Of a DNA stretch of 64,000 bases, positions 37,087 to 44,959 are shown piece after piece (position 1 is the first letter of the stretch; each line of letters opens with the position of its first letter). Under the pieces are notes generated by a model that did not search any database, was not told the DNA's origin, and saw nothing but the letters and a program-made list of their open reading frames with translations. Location of the stretch: positions 2,523,501-2,587,500 of the forward strand of contig NZ_CP033932.1 in NCBI RefSeq assembly GCF_003815975.1, read 5' to 3'. Both the position numbers and the translations under genes were made by a program. Source of the stretch: Chryseobacterium bernardetii (GTDB lineage Bacteria > Bacteroidota > Bacteroidia > Flavobacteriales > Weeksellaceae).

Positions 37087-38405
37087 AGCCGAATTTCACA
37101 CAGAAAGTTACAAACTGGGGTAATTTCCCGGTAGTGGAAAAAGAAATGAGATCTGAGGACAGCTTCAAAAACATAAAAGAATTCGTCCTCAGCCACAATG
37201 AAGTTATTGCCAGAGGAAACGGAAGGTGCTATGGAGATGCTTCATTGGGAGAAAGCATATTTTCTACCAAAAAATTAAATAAATTCATCAGTTTTGACCG
37301 TCTGAACGGGGTTATAGAATGTGAATCCGGAGTATTGCTTTCGGAAGTGCTTGAAATATCAGTTCCACAGGGGTACTTCCTATATGTAACTCCGGGAACC
37401 AAGTTCGTTTCTGTAGGAGGAGCTATTGCTTCTGATGTACATGGAAAAAATCACCATGCAGAAGGTTGCTTCTCAGAATATGTCATCGAATTCAAACTGA
37501 TGATTGAGAACGGTGAAATCATTACCTGTTCAAGAGAAGAAAATTCAGAAAAGTTCTGGGCTACTATAGGTGGAATGGGATTGACAGGAATTATTCTGAC
37601 TGCGAAATTTAAGCTTAAAAATATTGAATCCGCCTATATCCGTCAGGAAAGCATCAAAGCAGATAATCTTGATGAAATCTTTAGGCTGTTTGATGAAAGT
37701 GAAAGCTGGACTTATACGGTAGCTTGGATTGATTGTCTTCAGAAAGGGAAAAATATCGGAAGAAGTATTCTGATGAGAGGAGAACATGCTTTCCAGCATG
37801 AATTACCCCAGGCTATGGCAAAAACACCTTTAAGGCTGAAGAAAAAATTACAACCCACTGTTCCTTTTTACTTTCCGGGATTTGTATTGAATGCCCTTAC
37901 AGTAAAAATTTTCAATTGGCTCTATTATAAAAAACAATCCAAAAAAGAAGTTAAGAATTTTATTGATTACGAAACATTCTTCTATCCTTTGGATGCCATT
38001 AATGAATGGAATAAGATCTACGGGAAATCAGGATTTATACAATATCAGATGGTAATTCCAAAAGAATCAGGAAAAGAAGGAATGAAAAGAATTCTTGAAA
38101 CGATTGCTAACAGTGGGAACGGCTCATTCTTAGCAGTGTTAAAGCTTTTCGGGAAGAATAATCCGCAAGCCTACAATTCTTTCCCTGTAGAAGGGTATAC
38201 GCTGGCATTAGATTTTAAAGTAAATTCAAAGCTGAAAAAATTGGTAGACGAGCTGGATAGTATTGTTCAGGAGTTTGGAGGAAGAATTTATCTTACCAAA
38301 GACAGCATGAGCAGGTCCTCATTAACCAATTACCTGAAAAATATTAGAAGTCCTAAATTTGTGTCTTTACAGCACAAAAGAATCTTAAACAATAACAACT
38401 CATAA
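37083..38405 (+). CDS. FAD-binding oxidoreductase, DprE1-like
   Basis: A 440-residue flavoprotein of the vanillyl-alcohol-oxidase type. The FAD-binding part shows GNGRCYGDAS, SVGGAIASDVHGKNHH and WATIGGMGLTG, all typical of DprE1 (decaprenylphosphoryl-ribose 2'-oxidase). It would oxidise the ribose 2'-OH of a polyprenyl-phosphoribose. It overlaps the upstream UbiA gene by 4 bp and the downstream SDR gene by 1 bp, so the three are tightly coupled. Confidence 0.87.
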   Translation: MKPNFTQKVTNWGNFPVVEKEMRSEDSFKNIKEFVLSHNEVIARGNGRCYGDASLGESIFSTKKLNKFISFDRLNGVIECESGVLLSEVLEISVPQGYFLYVTPGTKFVSVGGAIASDVHGKNHHAEGCFSEYVIEFKLMIENGEIITCSREENSEKFWATIGGMGLTGIILTAKFKLKNIESAYIRQESIKADNLDEIFRLFDESESWTYTVAWIDCLQKGKNIGRSILMRGEHAFQHELPQAMAKTPLRLKKKLQPTVPFYFPGFVLNALTVKIFNWLYYKKQSKKEVKNFIDYETFFYPLDAINEWNKIYGKSGFIQYQMVIPKESGKEGMKRILETIANSGNGSFLAVLKLFGKNNPQAYNSFPVEGYTLALDFKVNSKLKKLVDELDSIVQEFGGRIYLTKDSMSRSSLTNYLKNIRSPKFVSLQHKRILNNNNS

Positions 38406-39130
38406 TGATAGTTCTGGGAAGTACATCTGAAGTGGCACAGGCTTTTGTGGAAAAAGCGCTTCAGGAAGGAGAAAAGTATGAAAAAATCTATCTTTTTACC
38501 TCAAATAAAGAAACTACAGAAAGATTTGCAAGACATATTGATGTAAAATTTCTGCAACAGTCCGAAGTGATTGAACTGGACTTAATGAAAGAAATAGATT
38601 ATAACAGATTTGATTATATCAATTCAAATGTATTATTTTGTGCCGTAGGATATTTAGGAGAAGGAACCGAAGAAGGGCTGTATGATAATAAGAATACAGA
38701 ACGCATTATTAATATTAATTACTCTAAACTGATTCCGGTAATGAATTATTTTGCCCATAAATTTGAAAGCAGAAGATCCGGAACGATCATTGGCCTTTCA
38801 TCAGTGGCAGGAGACAGAGGAAGACAGAGTAATTTGATTTACGGAAGTGCAAAGGCCGCTTTTACAGCATACCTGAGTGGTCTCAGAAATTACCTTTTCA
38901 GTAAAAAAGTGCATGTATTAACCGTGAAGCCCGGGTTTATGGCAACTAAAATGACAGAAGGGCTGCCTTTGAATCCTAAATTAACAGCAACTCCTAAACA
39001 GGCAGCGGCTTGTATTTATAAAGCGTTCAAAAAGCAAAAGGATGTGGCTTATGTTTTGCCTATTTGGAGTATTATTATGATGATCATCAGGAATATCCCT
39101 GAATTTATATTTAAAAAGTTAAAGCTTTAA
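38405..39130 (+). CDS. SDR-family oxidoreductase, DprE2-like
   Basis: A 241-residue short-chain dehydrogenase. The N-terminal GSTSEVAQA is a variant nucleotide-binding loop, with SSVAGDRGRQSNLIYGSAKAA carrying the catalytic Ser-Tyr-Lys (YxxxK) and VKPGFMATKMTEG after it, very similar to DprE2. It would reduce the 2'-keto intermediate to arabinose. It starts on the last base of the DprE1-like stop and is followed 5 bp later by the HAD gene. Confidence 0.87.
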   Translation: MIVLGSTSEVAQAFVEKALQEGEKYEKIYLFTSNKETTERFARHIDVKFLQQSEVIELDLMKEIDYNRFDYINSNVLFCAVGYLGEGTEEGLYDNKNTERIININYSKLIPVMNYFAHKFESRRSGTIIGLSSVAGDRGRQSNLIYGSAKAAFTAYLSGLRNYLFSKKVHVLTVKPGFMATKMTEGLPLNPKLTATPKQAAACIYKAFKKQKDVAYVLPIWSIIMMIIRNIPEFIFKKLKL

Positions 39131-39135
39131 AAAAA

Positions 39136-39723
39136 ATGAAAAAGTTGTATTGTTTTGATTTTGACGGAACCCTGACGTATAAAGATACTATGTTTATGTA
39201 TCTTAAATTCTACGATCCTACAAAATATAGAATACAATTTTTAAAACATGTACCACTTTTCATTCTCCTAAAACTTAAGCTGGCAGAAACTGAAAAAGTG
39301 AAAAAAAGCTTTATCGGATCTATTTTAAAAGGGCAGACTCAGGAAAAAATAGAACTGAAATCCAAACAGTTCTTTGAGACACATTACCCTAAAATAGTAA
39401 GGGAAAATGCTCTGGATTTTATTCAAAATATCGATAGGAATAATACACAGAGTTTATTGGTAACTGCTTCTCTGGATATCTGGGTGAAACCTTTTGCCGA
39501 AGTGCTGAAAATGCAGCTTGTTTCTACGCGGGCAGAGTTCAAAAACGGTGTCTTCACGGGAAACTTTATCGGAAAAAACTGTAACGGGAAAGAAAAACTG
39601 GTTCGAATAAAGGAAGAAATACATAATTCCAAGTATGATAAAATTATTGCATTTGGTGATACTTCCGGAGATAGGCCAATGTTGAAATGGGCCAATGAGG
39701 GACATTACCAATTTTTTCACTAA
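39136..39723 (+). CDS. HAD-IB family phosphatase
   Basis: A 195-residue HAD-superfamily hydrolase. FDFDGTLTYKDT at the N-terminus is motif I with the nucleophilic Asp, LLVTASLD is motif II, and FGDTSGDRPML is the acidic motif IV. In this operon it is well placed to remove the 5-phosphate from polyprenyl-phosphoribose-5-phosphate, the step done by a PAP2-type enzyme in mycobacteria; this is inference from context. The stop overlaps a TAATTTTG sequence that may drive the next gene. Confidence 0.85.
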   Translation: MKKLYCFDFDGTLTYKDTMFMYLKFYDPTKYRIQFLKHVPLFILLKLKLAETEKVKKSFIGSILKGQTQEKIELKSKQFFETHYPKIVRENALDFIQNIDRNNTQSLLVTASLDIWVKPFAEVLKMQLVSTRAEFKNGVFTGNFIGKNCNGKEKLVRIKEEIHNSKYDKIIAFGDTSGDRPMLKWANEGHYQFFH

Positions 39724-39747
39724 TTTTGGGTGATAAAAGTGTAAAAA

Positions 39748-40221
39748 ATGAAAAGTCTGTTAATTGCATCTGCAGCCATTCTGATGAGCTGTGCAAGTAC
39801 AACATCATCTCAACAAAAATTGTCTGATATGGAGCAGAAAGCAGAACTTCTTGTAACCAGCTCTCAGGGAGGTGCCGAAAGACCGGGTTTCAGGATTATT
39901 AAAGATGAAAAAGAATACCTTGCTTTAGGAAAAAGTGGTTTTCAGTTTGTAGAGGATGGAAAAGATCCTGCCTCTCATTATCCGAAATTTCCAAAAGATA
40001 AGAAAGTTGTTGTATACAATCTGGGAGGCTTCAGATCAGGCAGCCATACCATCAATGAGATTAAAGGCGTATCTGTAAAGAATAATGTACTGTATGTAGA
40101 AGTTCCGGCTGGAGAACCTTCCGGCGGAATGGAAATTCAGGTGCTTTCCAATCCTTGGTTCGTTTTTGCTGTTCCTGCAGATTACCAGTTTACTTCCGTA
40201 GAATTAAAATATTCAAAATAA
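39748..40221 (+). CDS. PrcB-like lipoprotein
   Basis: A 157-residue lipoprotein with lipobox LMSC. The mature part has ERPGFRIIKDEKEYLAL and KDKKVVVYNLGGFRSGSHTI...VLYVEVPAG, then NPWFVFAVP, which fits the C-terminal domain of the protease-complex subunit PrcB family. No protease gene is next to it. The cysteine desulfurase gene begins 2 bp after its stop. Confidence 0.65.
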   Translation: MKSLLIASAAILMSCASTTSSQQKLSDMEQKAELLVTSSQGGAERPGFRIIKDEKEYLALGKSGFQFVEDGKDPASHYPKFPKDKKVVVYNLGGFRSGSHTINEIKGVSVKNNVLYVEVPAGEPSGGMEIQVLSNPWFVFAVPADYQFTSVELKYSK

Positions 40222-40223
40222 TA

Positions 40224-41399
40224 ATGGATAAAATATATTTAGATAATGCCGCAACCACTCCGCTTGCAGAAGAAGTTATAGATGCAATGGTTGATACGAT
40301 GAAGATGAACTTCGGAAACCCATCTTCAACTCATAGCTTTGGACAGGAAGCCAAAATCCTTATTGAAAATGTAAGAAGACAGGTTGCAGAGTATCTTCAT
40401 GTAACTCCTGCTGAGATCATTTTCACTTCCTGTGGAACAGAATCCAACAATATGATTATCAAATCTTCGGTAGAGCACCTTGGAGTAGAAAGAATCATCA
40501 GTTCGCCTTTAGAACATAAATGTGTTTCTGAAAGTATCCTGGATATGAAAGCGAGAAAAGGAGTAGAAGTAAATTATATCCGCCCCAACGAAAAAGGAGA
40601 TATTGACCTTAATAAATTAGAAGAATTATTAAAGTCCTCAGATAAAAAAACATTGGTAAGCCTAATGCATGCCAATAACGAAATCGGAAACCTGATGGAT
40701 CTTAAAAAAACTGCTGAACTTTGCAAGAAGTATAACGCTCTTTTCCATTCAGATACTGTACAGACGATGGCTCACATGAACCTTGATTTCTCAGATATCC
40801 CTGTAGATTTCGCTTCATGCAGTGCACATAAGTTTCACGGGCCAAAAGGTTCAGGTTTTGCATACATCAGAAAATCAACGGGTTTAAAAGGTATTATTAC
40901 CGGAGGACCTCAGGAAAGAAGTCTTAGAGCCGGAACAGAGAATGTTTGTGGTATCGTAGGGCTTGGAAAAGCATTGGAGATTTCCCTGAATCATATGAAT
41001 GAATATACTCAGCATATGCAGGAAATTAAAGATTATGCTATTGAAAAGTTATCTGCTGAAATTAAAGGAATAAAATTTAACGGAAGAAGTGCTGAGAAAG
41101 AAAACAGTCTTTATACTGTTTTAAGTGCATTGCTTCCTTATAAAAACCCATTAATAGGTCTTCAGCTGGATATGAAAGGAATTGCTATCTCCCAGGGAAG
41201 CGCATGCTCTTCCGGCGCATCTAAACCTTCTATGGTGATGATGATGGTGCTTTCTGAGGATGAAATGGAGCACTGTACACCGCTACGCATCTCTTTCAGT
41301 CATTTAACAACGAAAACTGATATAGATGCATTGGTAAATGCCCTTAAAGAAATTTCAAAAGACTATACTATAGAAAAAACTAATGTTGAGCATAGATAG
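40224..41399 (+). CDS. Cysteine desulfurase, NifS/IscS family
   Basis: A 391-residue PLP enzyme that takes sulfur from cysteine for iron-sulfur cluster or thio-nucleoside assembly. I start at MDKIYLDNAATTPLA (40224); the frame is open upstream but a longer start would overlap the PrcB-like gene. PLP lysine is Lys203 in SAHKFHGPKGSGF, and the sulfur-carrying Cys328 sits in GSACSSGASKPS. No isc scaffold gene is adjacent, so this may be a stand-alone family member. Confidence 0.93.
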   Translation: MDKIYLDNAATTPLAEEVIDAMVDTMKMNFGNPSSTHSFGQEAKILIENVRRQVAEYLHVTPAEIIFTSCGTESNNMIIKSSVEHLGVERIISSPLEHKCVSESILDMKARKGVEVNYIRPNEKGDIDLNKLEELLKSSDKKTLVSLMHANNEIGNLMDLKKTAELCKKYNALFHSDTVQTMAHMNLDFSDIPVDFASCSAHKFHGPKGSGFAYIRKSTGLKGIITGGPQERSLRAGTENVCGIVGLGKALEISLNHMNEYTQHMQEIKDYAIEKLSAEIKGIKFNGRSAEKENSLYTVLSALLPYKNPLIGLQLDMKGIAISQGSACSSGASKPSMVMMMVLSEDEMEHCTPLRISFSHLTTKTDIDALVNALKEISKDYTIEKTNVEHR

Positions 41400-41418
41400 T
41401 CTTATGATGTAAAAGTCG

Positions 41419-41426
41419 TAATTTTG
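41419..41426 (+). promoter_or_regulatory. -7 element (TAATTTTG) for trxA
   Basis: It matches TAnnTTTG 56 bp before the thioredoxin ATG; no good -33 box. Confidence 0.5.
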
Positions 41427-41482
41427 AACACTCGATAGACGTAAAGAAGAAAATAATATTAATTAAAATAAAAGAAACAAAA

Positions 41483-41800
41483 ATGGCTTTAGAAATTACA
41501 GACAGCTCATTCCAGGATACGGTTTTAAAATCTGACAAACCAGTTTTAGTTGACTTCTGGGCAGTATGGTGTGGGCCTTGCAGAACATTAGGACCAATCA
41601 TCGAAGAAGTAGCTTCAGACTTTGAAGGAAAGGCAGTAGTAGGGAAAGTGGATGTAGACAACAACCAGGAAATTTCAATGCAGTATGGCATCAGAAATAT
41701 TCCTACTGTTCTTATCTTTAAGAACGGAGAAGTAGTGGATAAATTAGTAGGTGTAGCTCCTAAAGAGGTAATCGCTGAAAAATTAAGCGCACACTTATAA
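41483..41800 (+). CDS. trxA: Thioredoxin
   Basis: A 105-residue thioredoxin reducing cytoplasmic disulfides. The redox motif WCGPC is at residues 29-33, the core VDFWAVWCGPC and NIPTVLIFKNGE (with the cis-Pro) are intact. No signal peptide, so it acts in the cytoplasm. It ends the core region before the tRNA array and has its own terminator. Confidence 0.95.
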   Translation: MALEITDSSFQDTVLKSDKPVLVDFWAVWCGPCRTLGPIIEEVASDFEGKAVVGKVDVDNNQEISMQYGIRNIPTVLIFKNGEVVDKLVGVAPKEVIAEKLSAHL

Positions 41801-41822
41801 AAAAATAAGTTTGATAATGAAT

Positions 41823-41851
41823 GCCTTCCACCATTGGGAGGCTTTTTTTTT
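41823..41851 (+). terminator. Intrinsic terminator of trxA
   Basis: GCCTTCC (41823-41829) pairs with GGGAGGC (41836-41842), one G-T pair, then nine T residues. Confidence 0.88.
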
Positions 41852-41859
41852 GAAAATAA

Positions 41860-41890
41860 TTTGCAGGTAATAAAAAAAGGTGTAATTTTG
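41860..41890 (+). promoter_or_regulatory. Promoter of the tRNA-Asp array (TTTG-N19-TAATTTTG)
   Basis: TTTG at 41860-41863 and TAATTTTG at 41883-41890, 41 bp before the first tRNA, match the consensus in sequence and spacing. No separate promoter is seen before the later copies. Confidence 0.8.
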
Positions 41891-41931
41891 CAACCACGAA
41901 AAAGAAACGAAGTTCTTTCACACAAAACAAT

Positions 41932-42005
41932 GATCCGGTAGTTCAGCTGGTTAGAATGCCGCCCTGTCACGGCGGAGGTCGCGGGTTCGAGTCCCGTCCG
42001 GATCG
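41932..42005 (+). tRNA. tRNA-Asp (anticodon GUC), copy 1
   Basis: A 74-nt cloverleaf: acceptor GATCCGG/CCGGATC, D arm GTTCAGCTGGTTAGAAT, anticodon stem CCGCC/GGCGG with loop CTGTCAC giving GUC at 41966-41968, T arm GCGGGTTCGAGTCCCGT, discriminator G as expected for tRNA-Asp. The 3' CCA is not encoded. Confidence 0.97.
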
Positions 42006-42037
42006 CATAAAGTTTTTCAATTACTTTTTAAAAAATT

Positions 42038-42111
42038 GATCCGGTAGTTCAGCTGGTTAGAATGCCGCCCTGTCACGGCGGAGGTCGCGGGTTCGAGTCC
42101 CGTCCGGATCG
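42038..42111 (+). tRNA. tRNA-Asp (anticodon GUC), copy 2
   Basis: The same 74-nt sequence as copy 1, starting 106 bp later. The spacer before it is AT-rich. Confidence 0.97.
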
Positions 42112-42144
42112 CAAAAGTTTTTCTCAATTTCTTTTAAAAAAATT

Positions 42145-42218
42145 GATCCGGTAGTTCAGCTGGTTAGAATGCCGCCCTGTCACGGCGGAGGTCGCGGGTT
42201 CGAGTCCCGTCCGGATCG
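42145..42218 (+). tRNA. tRNA-Asp (anticodon GUC), copy 3
   Basis: The same 74-nt sequence, 107 bp after copy 2. Confidence 0.97.
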
Positions 42219-42251
42219 CAGAAGTTTTCTCAATTTCTTTTTAAAAAAATT

Positions 42252-42325
42252 GATCCGGTAGTTCAGCTGGTTAGAATGCCGCCCTGTCACGGCGGAGGTC
42301 GCGGGTTCGAGTCCCGTCCGGATCG
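42252..42325 (+). tRNA. tRNA-Asp (anticodon GUC), copy 4
   Basis: The same 74-nt sequence, 107 bp after copy 3. This is the copy nearest the integrase, so its 3' end is the best candidate attachment site. Confidence 0.97.
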
Positions 42326-42348
42326 CAACTACAATATCAAAGTAGTGC

Positions 42349-42383
42349 AAAAAGCTTTAAAACATATGTTTTAAAGCTTTTTT
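42349..42383 (+). terminator. Terminator closing the tRNA-Asp array
   Basis: A perfect 15-bp stem (42349-42363 with 42368-42382), loop ATAT, with T residues. It fits a single polycistronic tRNA precursor. Confidence 0.88.
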
Positions 42384-42427
42384 CGTTTTATGTCTATTCA
42401 AAGAAAGTTAAAAAAGCACAATTTGAA

Positions 42428-42514
42428 AGTGACCTATTCAGTGACCTGTTAAAATAGGTTTAAAAAGGTCACTGAAAATTCAACAAACCCTGTTCAGTAG
42501 CTAGTTCAGGAACT
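42428..42514. repeat. Direct and inverted AGTGACCT repeats before the integrase
   Basis: AGTGACCT occurs at 42428-42435 and 42440-42447, its complement at 42466-42473; nested CCTATT/AATAGG (42433-42438, 42453-42458). A second cluster of GTTCAG words and an AGTTC/GAACT palindrome follows to about 42514. These are candidate integrase or excisionase sites, or an operator for the integrase gene. Confidence 0.5.
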
Positions 42515-42572
42515 GAATATCTTGTGATAAGTTTTTGCTAAGATTAATTTTAAATCTCAAACCCTTTACGAA

Positions 42573-43796
42573 ATGAACAAGACATTCAATTTACTTTTCT
42601 ATGTAAAAAAAGCTAAAATCAATTCTTTAGGAGAGTCTCCTATTTACTTACGAATTACAATTGATGGCAAGATATTCGAGATAAGCACAAAACGTACAGT
42701 AAAGGCTTCAAAATGGAATTCTGCAATGCAGAAGGTTAGTGGCTCTTCTGAAGAATTTAGATCACTTAATTTTTATTTGAAAACTTTTGAGCAGAAAGTT
42801 TATGATGCCTATCACGAATTAATCAGAGATAAGGAAACAGTAACTTGTGAGACTCTTAAAAATAAGTTAGTTGGTAAAGGTAAATTGACCAGAATGCTCA
42901 TTCCTATTTTTCAGGATCATAATGATCGAATGGAGAAACTGATTGAAAAAGAATTTGCACAAGGAACATTGACACGTTATAAAACATGTCTCAAACATAC
43001 AAAAGATTTCTTGAAATGGAAATATAGTATTACCGACATTGAAATTAAAAAGATTGATTATGCTTTTCTAAATGATTTTGAATTTTTTTTAAGAACCGAG
43101 AGATCCTGCAACAATAATTCTGCTGTTAAGTATATTAAGAATTTTGGTAAGATTGTTCGTATTTGTCTTGCGAATGGATGGATAGAGCGAGACCCTTTTA
43201 TGAACTATCATTCTAAGTTTAATGAAGTGACGAGAATGTTTCTTAATGAACAGGAAATTGAAGTGCTTTTTACCAAAGATTTTACAAATGAGAGATTGTC
43301 TTTGGTTAGAGATATTTTTCTGTTCAGCTGTTTCACCGGACTGGCGTACATTGATACCCAAAAACTAACATATCAAAATATCAATTTAGGTCTTGATGGC
43401 TCTCAATGGATTTATACCAAACGTCAGAAAACTAAAACTACTTCTAATATTCCCATACTTTCTCAAACAGAGAAAATTATTAAAAAATACAAAAATCATC
43501 CGGCTTGCCTTAATAGTGGAAAACTTCTGCCTATTCTTAGTAATCAAAAGATGAATGCCTATTTGAAAGAAATTGCAGATCTGTGCGGTATCAATAAGGA
43601 ATTAACTTACCATATTGCACGCCACACTTTTGCAACAACCGTTACTTTATCTAACGGGGTCTCTATTGAAAGTGTAAGTAAAATGCTAGGTCATAAAAGT
43701 ATTAAAACTACGCAGCATTATGCGAAGATATTAGATAGCAAAGTTAGTGAGGACATGATGTTACTTAAACAAAAATATCTTGACAAAAGAATGTAA
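42573..43796 (+). CDS. Tyrosine-type site-specific integrase
   Basis: A 407-residue tyrosine recombinase of the Bacteroidota ICE/island type with an N-terminal arm-binding and SAM-like core-binding part (about residues 1-215). In the catalytic part HIARHTF gives His347 and Arg350, GHKSIKTTQHYAKI gives His374 and the nucleophile Tyr383. At the position of the first catalytic arginine the sequence reads TGLAYIDTQ rather than TGLRxSD, as in IntDOT-like enzymes that lack Arg I. It starts 247 bp after the last tRNA-Asp, the expected place for the integrase of a tRNA-inserted element. No excisionase or mobilisation gene is adjacent. Confidence 0.92.
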   Translation: MNKTFNLLFYVKKAKINSLGESPIYLRITIDGKIFEISTKRTVKASKWNSAMQKVSGSSEEFRSLNFYLKTFEQKVYDAYHELIRDKETVTCETLKNKLVGKGKLTRMLIPIFQDHNDRMEKLIEKEFAQGTLTRYKTCLKHTKDFLKWKYSITDIEIKKIDYAFLNDFEFFLRTERSCNNNSAVKYIKNFGKIVRICLANGWIERDPFMNYHSKFNEVTRMFLNEQEIEVLFTKDFTNERLSLVRDIFLFSCFTGLAYIDTQKLTYQNINLGLDGSQWIYTKRQKTKTTSNIPILSQTEKIIKKYKNHPACLNSGKLLPILSNQKMNAYLKEIADLCGINKELTYHIARHTFATTVTLSNGVSIESVSKMLGHKSIKTTQHYAKILDSKVSEDMMLLKQKYLDKRM

Positions 43797-44511
43797 AAAG
43801 ATTTCTGAGATAATTAAATTATCAGACAAAGATAGTTGTATAGAGGATCTATATTCGAAGTTGATATGCCTTGTAAAGTAATGATACAGTTTTTTTAAAA
43901 AGATATTGAAATTTGTCTGTTAAGATTTCAAAAATGTCTTGAAGAAGACAAAACTTAAGTTCGACATCCTAAAAAAGCTGCTAGTCATCTTTTGTTAATA
44001 ATCTTCATATATTTTTTATTTATATATCTTTCGATTTCCAAGAGAGATCGTAAGATTTGAATTTAGCAAAAAACATCCTAATATTTTTCCTGTAGGGAGT
44101 TGTGTGAGGTTAGCGGAGTATTTTTTATTGAAAAAGAAATCCAGCTTAATGATCAGAAAGAAAAACATTTTTTTCCAGAGATATCCTGTATTTATAAGTA
44201 AAGTTGTGAGAGATATAGCATCCTTCTTAGTGTCTAATAATTAGAAACAAAAGGAATGAGAGCTTCACATTCATTTATCACTGGATTTATGCGAGAAGAT
44301 TGTCTTTAAAAGTTGTAAAGAAAAAATTTTAGAAAATTATTAATAATGTGTATGATTTTGTCTCAAAGATGGTAACAAGTTCAAAATATAATTTTATAAA
44401 AAATAGAAGTTATATCCTGATACCTTTTTTAAATATAATTTGTAAAAAGCTATTAAATCTTTTTGTATTTCAAATTTAATATCGTAATATTGCGATATTA
44501 AATAATTAAGT
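43797..44511. other. 715-bp gap without a recognisable gene
   Basis: No gene with a start codon is convincing. There is an open stretch without stops on the plus strand at about 44011-44242 that reads as protein-like (FSKKHPNIFPVG, SKVVRDIASFLV) but has no plausible start, possibly a relic. A TGTCTT/AAGACA hairpin (43935-43950) would act as a minus-strand terminator. The arsR operator lies at the right end. Confidence 0.5.
44462..44501 (+). promoter_or_regulatory. arsR promoter with ArsR operator palindrome 1
   Basis: The near-perfect 26-bp palindrome at 44476-44501 has arms TTAATATCG and CGATATTAA. TTTG at 44462-44465 and the -7-like TAATATTG at 44485-44492 are 19 bp apart, so the -7 box lies in the centre of the palindrome and repressor binding would block RNA polymerase directly. 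The ATG at 44512 follows 10 bp later. Confidence 0.75.
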
Positions 44512-44841
44512 ATGGGGCTTACAAAATCAGATATGTTTTCAGATGAACAAAATAAATTAGCTTCTTTGTTTAAAGTTTTTGGACATCCTGCAAGGGTAGC
44601 TATACTTCAATATATTATCAATCAAAAATCCTGCATTTGCAATGATTTGGTGGATAAATTAGGTTTGGCGCAAGCGACAATCTCGCAGCATTTAAAAGAG
44701 TTGAAATATATGGGTATTATACAGGGTACAATAGATGGAAAATCAGTTTGTTATTGTATAGAAGAAAAGAAATGGAAAGAGATACAAGAGTATTTCAATC
44801 AATTCTTTGAACAGGAAGTAAAAGTAAATCAATGCTGTTAA
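44512..44841 (+). CDS. arsR: ArsR/SmtB-family metalloregulator
   Basis: A 109-residue winged-helix repressor that leaves DNA on binding As(III)/Sb(III) or another metal. The DNA-recognition helix is LGLAQATISQHLKEL; the metal motif region reads SCICNDLVDKL with two cysteines, close to the ELCVCDL of arsenite-sensing ArsR, and a CC pair ends the protein. It lies between two copies of its likely operator and begins the arsenic operon. Confidence 0.92.
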   Translation: MGLTKSDMFSDEQNKLASLFKVFGHPARVAILQYIINQKSCICNDLVDKLGLAQATISQHLKELKYMGIIQGTIDGKSVCYCIEEKKWKEIQEYFNQFFEQEVKVNQCC

Positions 44842-44860
44842 AGGCATTTTTTTACATTCC

Positions 44861-44885
44861 TTAATATCGTTATATTGCAATATTA
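44861..44885 (+). promoter_or_regulatory. ArsR operator palindrome 2
   Basis: TTAATATCG followed by TTATATTG and CAATATTA repeats the operator before arsR with small changes. It sits between arsR and the DUF6428 gene, so ArsR may regulate the downstream genes from a second site. No clear -33 box accompanies it. Confidence 0.65.
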
Positions 44886-44959
44886 TGTATCGATTAAATT
44901 TGTATATAAAAAATAGAATTCCAAAGTATAGAAAAATATCATAATAAAATAGAAGATTT

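Larger units (their letters stand above)
41932..42325 (+). repeat. Four-copy tandem repeat of tRNA-Asp with spacers
   Basis: Unit length is 106-107 bp (74-nt tRNA plus about 33-bp AT-rich spacer with a run of A before GATCCGG). Spacers are near-identical with small differences, so the array arose by tandem duplication. Confidence 0.95.

Noticed and set aside
40155..40223. A longer N-terminus for the cysteine desulfurase
   Set aside because: It would overlap the PrcB-like gene by 67 bp and adds a stretch not found in the family; MDKIYLDNAATTP is the standard start.
41932..42325. Regularly spaced repeats resembling a CRISPR array
   Set aside because: The repeats are full tRNA-Asp cloverleaves of 74 nt with near-identical, not unique, spacers, and there are no cas genes.
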